Assembly (NCBI GenBank): GCA_007127275.1
Contig: SKZP01000199.1
Span: forward strand, 1-7,367
Direction: 5' to 3'
Source of the DNA: Planctomycetota bacterium
Lineage (GTDB): Bacteria > Planctomycetota > UBA8742 > SKZP01
DNA: 7,367 bases
The notes under the pieces were generated by a model. That model made no database searches and was not told where the DNA came from. It worked only from the letters and a program-made list of their open reading frames with translations. Positions 1-6,200 of the stretch are shown here, in pieces (position 1 is the stretch's first letter; each line of letters begins with the position of its first letter). The translations under genes were made by a program, and so were the position numbers.

Positions 1-22
1 CGGGCTCGGCTTTCGCGCTGGC

Positions 23-568
23 TTACTGCGGTGCGGCTCCGAAGGGCGAAGGCTCGAGGCGCTCGTGGAAAAGCTCGTCGGAGTGCCCAGCCGGGGGATG
101 CTCCATCAGGTAGCGAATGCGGTCGAAATAGCTGCGCATGGAACGAACTTCCTGGCCTAGTCGGATGAGATTGCGCAGGCGTGCGTAGTAGGCGACGGAA
201 TCATAAACGTTCCGGATCGAATGGACGTAGTTGTCGTAGCGCTGCACCGCGGCCCAGTCGGTATCCTCGGGCGCGAAAAACTCGAGGTCGTCGATGTAGA
301 CCGCCATGTTGTCGACGTGGCGGTGGATGCGGTGGTGGTCCTGCGCGGGAATCAATTGCAGCACCGAAGAGCAGGACTCCTCGAGCGCCTCGAGGACCTC
401 CTCGACGTTTTCGTACCCGGTGCGCAGTGTCGTCCGCAACGACGGGTCCTCTTCCTCTTCTTCCGCCTGCGGCTTGACGCAGGCCACGGCGCCGCCGCCG
501 AGCGCAACAAGCAACAGCATGAGCCCGAAGGTGGAAATCCGTCGCATCAAAGCGTTCACAGCATTCAT
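23..568 (-). CDS. small predicted lipoprotein, unknown family
   Basis: I do not recognise the family. From the ATG at 566-568 the protein is 181 residues. It opens with a basic n-region (MRRIS, residues 8-12), then a hydrophobic stretch, then AVAC with Cys30, a plausible lipobox (Ala at -3 is tolerated but not ideal). A run of five Glu follows, a typical linker after a lipidated Cys. The rest is rich in charged and aromatic residues and looks all-helical, with a His cluster (HHRIHRH, about residues 78-84) and repeated Tyr/Arg heptad-like spacing. A Met at 545-547 would also keep the signal sequence (Cys at 23). The frame is open for 36 further codons to 676, but that stretch is Pro/Ala/Ser-rich and would bury the signal peptide, so I reject it. 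No Shine-Dalgarno is obvious. The protein is probably anchored in a membrane and faces the periplasm. It lies 466 bp downstream of the peptidase-like gene on the same strand, so co-transcription is uncertain. Confident as a gene, not as to function. Confidence 0.72.
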   Translation of the reverse strand: MNAVNALMRRISTFGLMLLLVALGGGAVACVKPQAEEEEEDPSLRTTLRTGYENVEEVLEALEESCSSVLQLIPAQDHHRIHRHVDNMAVYIDDLEFFAPEDTDWAAVQRYDNYVHSIRNVYDSVAYYARLRNLIRLGQEVRSMRSYFDRIRYLMEHPPAGHSDELFHERLEPSPFGAAPQ

Positions 569-713
569 CACAACGACTCGTCCCAGGGGCGCAACCGCGG
601 GAAAGGAAGAAGCGGGAGGAAAAGGGGAGTCCGCGCATTGTAGCCTTCCGGCAACGTCACGCCAAGAGGAAAGCAAGCAGACCGTACATCGCCATGTTGT
701 GGAAACGTGGCCG

Positions 714-932
714 CCAAGCCCACGGGCTTTGCCCGTATGCTGTTACGTTTTCAGTTCGCGGCAAGCGCAAGGCGCAAGCCGGGCGAGGTGGCGCACGGAA
801 CACGCGGTTCGCCTCGCCGGCTTGCGCCTTGCGCTTGCCATGTTTTGTCAAGACTTAACGGCATTCGGGCTTTGCCCGTGGCTCGCAAGGTCCGGGACGG
901 CTGCGACCCACAGGGGAAGCCCGTGGGCTTGG
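714..932. repeat. 219-bp palindrome-rich repeat with 16-bp inverted ends
   Basis: The left end (714-729, CCAAGCCCACGGGCTT) and right end (917-932, AAGCCCGTGGGCTTGG) are perfect 16-base reverse complements. Each end is itself nearly palindromic: AAGCCC and GGGCTT around a 2-base centre. Next to the left end, ACGGGC-TTT-GCCCGT (722-736) makes another perfect 6-bp hairpin. CGGGC-TTT-GCCCG recurs at 866-878. A long hairpin sits in the centre at 760-839. No target-site duplication is visible (flanks end GGCCG and start AGTAA), so transposition is not shown. The structure fits a REP-like or composite palindromic intergenic repeat family. No coding capacity is seen. Confidence 0.6.
760..839. repeat. 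long hairpin, 28-bp stem with one bulged G
   Basis: Bases 760-788 are the reverse complement of 812-839, apart from one extra G in the GGG at 781-783. The intervening loop is 23 bases (789-811). The stem is very stable and GC-rich. It is not a convincing intrinsic terminator for the upstream minus-strand gene, because no T-tract follows it in the minus direction. A short TTTT (843-846) follows on the plus strand, where no gene precedes it. It is more likely the core of the surrounding palindromic repeat. Confidence 0.7.
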
Positions 933-1034
933 AGTAACGACCGTTTCTACTGACTTCGAGGGCCGAAGGGTCCGAGGGTAGTCGAAGGCGGCAGCCGGCA
1001 GTCCTGGGTTTGGGATGCGAGTCCGCTCGTGCCG

Positions 1035-2543
1035 CTACTGGGTAGACTCGGCGGACTGCGGTTTCTCTTCTTCGAGCGACTCGGGGCAAGGCCAACCGGT
1101 TTCGCTCGGCAGGGTGCGCGGCGCCGTGGCTCCTTGTGGGGCGTCCTCTCCGTTGCCAGGCTCGTCGGCTTCGGCGCGGTCGCTCTCCGTGCCGTTGCCG
1201 TTCTCGTTCGCGTCGTCGCCTCGCCGTTGCTCGCGAGCCGCGTCGATTTGGCGTTGCCAGTGACGGGCCTGCGGGGCGAAGCGCTTACCAATGCACTCCA
1301 AACGCACGGCAAGGTGCGCCGCCAGCTCGAGCTGCCCTAGTTCGAGGGCGAGCGGGATTGCCACACGGATGGCCGAGGTATATTGCGGAAACTCGGCAAT
1401 GGCATGCACGAGGTCGTCGAGCGCCGCCTCGGGGCGGTCGTGGGCTCGCCGCACGACGGCTCGGTAATAAAAGGCGGGGTAAAACGACTCGTCCGCCGCG
1501 ATCACCTGCGTCAGCAGCGGCTCGGCGGCCGTATACTCGCGGGCGAGTACCCAGGCGACCGCTTCGCGAAAGCGCGTGTACTCAGGTGTGGGAACGACCT
1601 CGGCCTGGAAGCGCTCATACCGTTCGGAGACCCCGTCGAGGCGCTGCGCATCCGGACCGCCGAAGGTTTCTCGCCATGCCCGTCGCTCGTTGCGTTTGCG
1701 TCGGGCCTCCGGCTCCAGCGCCGTGAGGTAGCGCTCGAGCAAGTCGCGACCGCCTTCAAATTCGTGGCGCAACAACCACACCAGCGCCCAGGAGCCGGCG
1801 TAGGTGCTTGCCGCCTCAGCGTTCCACGCCTGTTTGCTCATGCGCAGCAGTTCCTCGGCTTCGACGAACCGGTAGCGCCGTCCCTCGCCGATGAACTCGC
1901 GGAGCTGGCGTGCCCAGCCCGCATGAAGCCGGGGCTCGAAGCGCTGCGCCTCGTCGCACCACCGCGCCGCTTCGCAGTATTCGGCAAGCCCCTCGTTAAT
2001 CCACTGTGGCGGATACTCGACGACGTGGCGAAATACCTGATGAAATCCCTCGTGGCGCAGCCCCGCAAAGAACGGCTCCCGGGCGACGAAGAAGCCGACG
2101 GCCTCTCGGGTCTCCGGCTCGCTGGTGTGATGATACGCGAAACTGGCACCAATAGACTGGTTCCAGTGCTCGCGGTGATACGCCTGGTAGTCGGGAAGCG
2201 ACGCGAAAATCCGCATGCGCAACCGCTGTGGAAACGCCTCGGGGAGGTCGAGGCAGGCGAGCACGTCACGGTACAGCAGCAGATTGCGCTCCAACTCCCC
2301 GAGGATCAGCTCCGCATACGTCGGGGGCAAGTCCGTGATCAGTGCGTAGGTTTCCGTGGTGTAGCGGGCGAACGCCGAGCCTTCGGTATGCGGGTCCCAC
2401 CACAACGCGGGGCGTTCCCGCCCGTCCGGCTGCCGCTCGCCCGCATGCTCGGCCGCGCCTGGTTGGGATACGAGGGCGAGCCCAACGAGCACCACCAGCA
2501 AGGGGCGCAAAACGGATTCCGTGGGTTTCGTCCGGCGCGGCAT
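1035..2543 (-). CDS. exported DUF1570-type HExxH metallopeptidase-like protein with TPR repeats
   Basis: From the ATG at 2541-2543 the protein is 502 residues. Residues 11-31 form a hydrophobic signal-peptide core after a basic start (MPRRTK), with likely cleavage after GAA at residue 31. The middle domain has RHEGFHQ (zinc-binding HExxH at residues 164-168) followed by PPQWINEGLAEYCE. Glu184 there is the likely third ligand. This HExxH...W-NEGLAEY pattern is typical of DUF1570 proteins, which are abundant in Planctomycetota. Three TPR-like helical pairs follow (about 322-355, 356-388, 389-419). The protein ends in a low-complexity acidic Gly/Asn/Glu tail (about 440-502). Peptidase activity is inferred from the motif, and substrate is unknown. 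It probably acts outside the cytoplasmic membrane. A GTG start at 2556-2558 would add five residues, but ATG gives a more normal signal peptide. No clear Shine-Dalgarno. The gene runs divergently from the kinase gene. Confidence 0.88.
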   Translation of the reverse strand: MPRRTKPTESVLRPLLVVLVGLALVSQPGAAEHAGERQPDGRERPALWWDPHTEGSAFARYTTETYALITDLPPTYAELILGELERNLLLYRDVLACLDLPEAFPQRLRMRIFASLPDYQAYHREHWNQSIGASFAYHHTSEPETREAVGFFVAREPFFAGLRHEGFHQVFRHVVEYPPQWINEGLAEYCEAARWCDEAQRFEPRLHAGWARQLREFIGEGRRYRFVEAEELLRMSKQAWNAEAASTYAGSWALVWLLRHEFEGGRDLLERYLTALEPEARRKRNERRAWRETFGGPDAQRLDGVSERYERFQAEVVPTPEYTRFREAVAWVLAREYTAAEPLLTQVIAADESFYPAFYYRAVVRRAHDRPEAALDDLVHAIAEFPQYTSAIRVAIPLALELGQLELAAHLAVRLECIGKRFAPQARHWQRQIDAAREQRRGDDANENGNGTESDRAEADEPGNGEDAPQGATAPRTLPSETGWPCPESLEEEKPQSAESTQ

Positions 2544-2734
2544 GAGGTCGTCGCACACAACGCAAGGGAGAGGCGCACAATCCAGCTACAGGCGCACATC
2601 ATACCCGGTCGAGCCTCTCGCGCCAGCAGAAAGAGAGCTTCGCATGCACGGACCCGCAGTGCGTGTCGTTGCGTTGTAAGGCGAGCAAAGGGCCCTGCCC
2701 TGCTTCCGTGCTTCGCCTCGCAGGGCTGGCGCCG

Positions 2735-2759
2735 CCGGCCCCTGCGCGCCTCGGGCCGG
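2735..2759. repeat. GC-rich 7-bp hairpin
   Basis: CCGGCCC (2735-2741) pairs perfectly with GGGCCGG (2753-2759) across an 11-base loop. It lies about 190 bp upstream of the peptidase-like start, just outside the MITE-like element. With no T-tract on either strand it is not a standard terminator. It could be part of a 5' leader or a remnant of a larger repeat. Confidence 0.45.
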
Positions 2760-2772
2760 AATCCTAAACTAA

Positions 2773-2947
2773 GGAGCTCTCAGAAAATACCTTCCGAATT
2801 TGAGCACCTGCGCTCGACTGTGCTTCGTTGTCGTCGTTTCCGCTGCTCAACGTGGCTACGGCGACGCCTCTGCTGCTCAACCTCCTTCGCCTTGCACAGC
2901 CTTCGCTCGTGACGCTCAACGTTCGGAAGGTATTTCCTGACAGCTCC
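2773..2947. mobile_element. 175-bp MITE-like element with 26-bp TIRs and TAA target duplication
   Basis: The left end (2773-2798) begins GGAGCTCTCAG and the right end (2922-2947) finishes CTGACAGCTCC. Read as inverted repeats they match at 24 of 26 positions, both ending in ATACCTTCCGAA toward the inside. Both sides carry TAA directly next to the ends (2770-2772 and 2948-2950), as expected for a 3-bp target duplication. A weaker inverted match continues inward (TTGAGC, later CTGTGC, in both arms). The interior has CTCAAC three times (2844-, 2875-, 2914-) and no credible transposase frame. It fits a non-autonomous element moved in trans. A TNA target duplication is known for part of the IS5 family (the IS1031 group), so that is a guess at the parent. 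It lies between two divergent genes and may affect their expression. Confidence 0.68.
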
Positions 2948-2990
2948 TAACGGCATTCGGTTACGCCCGGCGCCCGCCTCTTCGTTAGGA
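2945..2990. repeat. 8-bp inverted repeat overlapping the MITE right edge
   Basis: TCCTAACG (2945-2952) is the perfect reverse complement of CGTTAGGA (2983-2990), with 30 bases between. The left arm straddles the right boundary of the MITE-like element, so the pairing may be coincidental or may mark the original insertion context. The spacer starts GCATTCGG, which completes a 13-mer also present at 856-868. Confidence 0.4.
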
Positions 2991-3249
2991 CAGTGTGAGC
3001 GCAAGAGTGTCGAGTCGTGCACGGTGAGCTTCGTTCGAACTTTACACGCCTCGCGCCGCTGGAGAGGGTGGCGGGTCTCGGGAGGCCCGCCCGTTCGTCG
3101 CTCGTGCGGGAGGGACTGACGCATTCGCTGTGCGTTGGTAAACTCACGAGCGCCGAGCGCCGCCGGTTTGGAATTGCCAGGTAGGTCGGGACCCTCCGTG
3201 CCGGGCAGGTGCCTGGGTTGTGCTTCGACTTTCGTTTTCCCCGTGACGC

Positions 3250-3253
3250 AGGA
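3250..3253 (+). promoter_or_regulatory. weak ribosome binding site of the kinase gene
   Basis: AGGA lies 8 bases before the ATG at 3262. An in-frame TGA at 3244-3246 excludes any start further upstream, and 3262 is the first ATG after it, so this weak site supports the chosen start. Confidence 0.5.
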
Positions 3254-3261
3254 TTCCTCGG

Positions 3262-6200
3262 ATGCTCAAGGTCGCCGCCTACAGTAAGCTTGCCGTCGAA
3301 GCGGGCATCATTCCCGCCGACCAAATGCGTCGCGTCTTTTCGCAGTACCAGGCCGCCGGCGGGGACGAGCCGTTCGAGACATGGGCGGTGAAGGCGGGCC
3401 TGCTCACCGAGTCGGCCATTGATCGCCTGCGTGTCGCCTTTGGCGAGGCCGCGTTCCGCTGTGTCGGCTGTCAGGAGAAGCTAAAGGGGGACGAGCTTGT
3501 CGGCGAGATTCACGTCGCCTGCCCGAGGTGCGGCCACGACACCTTCCGCCGGGTGCGCGGCACCAAAGGCATGCATTCGGCGTCGGCGGAGTCGGATGCC
3601 GAGCTCGACCGTACCGTGGAGGGCAGCCGCGGCGACTCGCAGCACAAGGCTCCCTCGACCAGCGAGACCGCCTTTGAGATCAACGCCTCGGGCTCCCCGT
3701 CCGACTCAGCCGGTGGGTCGCCGCCACCGCCGCCGCAGACGCAAGCAAGCCCCGCAACCGTGCAGGCCACCGGTACCGAGCCCCAGCCGCACGACTTCGA
3801 GCGCGGCCTGCAGCCGGGCCAGCGCATTGGCAATTGGGAGATCATCCGCATGGCCGGCAAAGGCGGCATGGGGGCGGTCTACCAGGCGCGCAACCCGGAT
3901 CTCGACCAATACGCCGCGATCAAGGTGCTCAACGCCAACTACCTCGAAAGCAGCCAGCAGGTCACCCGCTTTCGCGAGGAGGCCCGCGCCTGCGCCAAAC
4001 TCGAGCACCCCAACATCATCCAGGTCAAGGACTTCGGCACCCTCCACGGCCGCGCTTACCTGATTCTACAGTGGGTCGAAGGGGGCTCCATTGGTGACCG
4101 CCTGAAGCAGTTCGGCCCACTTCAATTGGAAGACTTTTTGGACATTGCCATCCAGACCTGTCGCGGCCTCGGCGAAGCGCACAATCACGGCGTTATCCAC
4201 CGGGATATCAAGCCGGATAACATCATGATCAGTGCCAAGGACGGCCGCGTGAAGGTCGCCGACTTTGGCCTCGCCAAGTCGCTCGAAGCGAAAGAGGGGC
4301 TCACCGCAACGGGCGCCTTCCTCGGTACGCCGGCCTACATGGCGCCCGAGCAGATCAACAACGAGAACATCCACGCGACGACGGACATCTACGCGCTCGG
4401 CGGCACCTTCTACACCATGCTCACGGGCAAAGTGCCGTTCAAAGCGGCCTCGGTGGCAACGGTGCTGCACATGCACATTGCGCAGGAGTTCCCCGACGTG
4501 CGCGAGGTCGCCGAAGGCGTACCGGAAGCGCTTGCCGAGTTGCTCAAGCGGATGTGCGCGAAGAAGCAGGAAGACCGCATTCAAACGCTCGACGACGTGG
4601 CGGCAGAGCTCGAAGGCATCTACGCAGGCCTCACCGACGGCGGCCAGCGGCTTGCCGAGCTCAAGCGTGCCGGCGGCGGCAGCTCGGGCAGCGGCTTCGT
4701 CGCTTCGCGTGACGGGGGACTTGTCGGCGACACGCTCGACTCGAAAGAGCGCGTCGGCGAACGGAAGAAACAACAGCCCAGCAAACAGGCCTCGAAAGAG
4801 GAGCAACCGGAGCAACCGAAGCGGCGCACGGATCAGTTGCTGCCCGTCTTCCTCGCGCTCGCCGTATTCGTTGGCCTCGTTGCCGTTGCCGTCGCCTACT
4901 TGCTGATTACCGCGGACGGCGACGAGCCCCTTGCCGAGAACGGCCAGAACGACGAGGACGGACCGCGAGCGGAGGAGAACGGCGAGGGCTCAAGCGGCAA
5001 CGACGGCAGGGGGGAGGAGGACGAAAACGACAAGGGCTCCAACGGCGAAATGGAAAAGACCCTCGAAGAGGCCGTTGAAGAGGTCGCCACGTCGGGGACG
5101 CTCGCCGAGGCGCAGCGGAAGATCACCGAGATCGAGGAGGTCCTTGCTGACGGAGAGATTTCCGCGGCACGCCGCACCCGACTCGAAGGCAACCTCGAGT
5201 CGTTGCGCGAGAAATTGCCCGTACTCGAACAAGGCGACGAATTGCATACGGCAGCCCTCGAGGCCACCAACGAAGCGGAGGCCCGCAAGGCTGCCGCGAC
5301 GCTTGCCGCGTTTCTTGAGGAGTATCCCCTCATGCGCAGGCGCTTTCATGAATCCCTGATCCACCTGGATGAGATCCTTGACGAACCGGCCGTTCCGGCC
5401 CGCCACGAAACAGTCGCCGGGTGGCGCCAAGAGGTACTCGCCGCGAATCATTCGCTTGAGCGCGCGCTCGACGGAGATTCCTTTGCCCGCATGCAATTTC
5501 ACTCCCGGCGCGCGCGCTGGGTGCTCGACGAACTCGACGAGTGGATATCCGCCGAGGCGCAGCCTGCTCAGCGCCGACGGCTGCAGCGTCCGCGCAACCG
5601 ACTGCAGAGTACGTTGCAGACCGCGACGACACATACTCAAGCGTATGCCCGCTTCGAACGGGTGATGGAAACGGCGAACGAAACCCTAGATGCGGTCGAG
5701 CGTGAAATGACCGCGAGCGAGCCGGATCTCGAACGGATTGCCTCGGCCAAACGGGTCGCACCGGAGCGCCTGGAACAGTTGCGCGAGGCGCGAGATGCAA
5801 GCATTGTCGACTACGCCGAGGTGCGCGACGCCTTTGACGAGGTGCTCGAGCGCTTGCACCGCGTGGAGCGCTTCGACATGGTGGAGGCATTGCCCGAGCG
5901 CGCGCGGCTCTGGACGGAACGCGCCGGGGCGCTGGATCATCCGGTTGCCGCCACGCGCTTCGTGCGGGAGCTGCGCCGCGAACTGGAGGCGCGCCCTGCG
6001 TGGGTGCCGTTCCTCGAAGGCTCCCTCGAGGTGGCCAGCCAGGTCGCCGAGTTGGAACTCGAGCCCGTCGACACTGACAGCGCCGAGCCGGATCTGCCGC
6101 CGAAAACCGTACGCTTCCAGAATGCCGGGCCGCTGATCCTGCGGCAGGTGGTGGCGGCCGAGACCTGGGGGGGTAGCGGCGAGGTGCGCGACGTTTCCTT

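Larger units (their letters stand above)
569..1034. other. noncoding intergenic region with palindromic repeats
   Basis: This 466-bp stretch separates two minus-strand genes. Short open frames cross it on both strands, but all are Arg/Pro/Ala-rich with no recognisable domain, and I regard them as chance frames in GC-rich DNA. Its middle (714-932) is the palindrome-rich repeat described separately. The part next to the peptidase stop (933-1034) shows no clear terminator. The part next to the lipoprotein start (569-713) should hold that gene's promoter, but I see no convincing -35/-10 pair on the minus strand. Confidence 0.6.
2544..3261. other. divergent intergenic region (718 bp), noncoding
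   Basis: This region lies between the starts of the peptidase-like gene (minus) and the kinase gene (plus), so it should hold both promoters. I could not pick a convincing sigma-70 box pair for either. It contains a MITE-like element (2773-2947), a GC hairpin (2735-2741 with 2753-2759), a weaker 7-bp stem (2697-2703 with 2720-2726) and a palindrome (2945-2952 with 2983-2990). It also has a GGCGGG/CCCGCC stem (3070-3075 with 3086-3091) and an 11-base near-perfect inverted pair (3096-3106 with 3145-3155, 10/11). The small open frames here are Arg/Ser-rich without domains, and I do not call them genes. Confidence 0.65.

Noticed and set aside
760..839. Intrinsic terminator of the peptidase-like gene
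   Set aside because: In the minus direction no T-tract follows the hairpin, and it begins almost 200 bases beyond the stop codon.
221..953. Plus-strand frames over the lipoprotein gene and the first intergenic repeat
   Set aside because: Their translations are low-complexity and Arg/Ser/Val-rich with no signal or domain. The minus-strand lipoprotein frame has a signal peptide and a Cys lipobox.
1383..2912. 509-codon open frame on the plus strand opposite the peptidase-like gene
   Set aside because: It is the antisense of a gene with clear motifs (signal peptide, HExxH, TPR). It is Arg/Ala/Leu-rich without any domain and runs through the MITE-like element. Long antisense frames are expected at this GC content.
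2945..2990. Integron attC site (TCCTAACG ... CGTTAGGA)
   Set aside because: It is only 46 bp, shorter than known attC sites. The outer bases do not fit RYYYAAC/GTTRRRY, no internal L boxes are visible, and there is no cassette or integrase nearby.
2780..3124. 114-codon minus-strand frame covering the MITE-like element, considered as a transposase remnant
   Set aside because: It is Arg/Glu/Gln-rich with no DDE-like or helix-turn-helix features, and it starts and ends across the element boundary.
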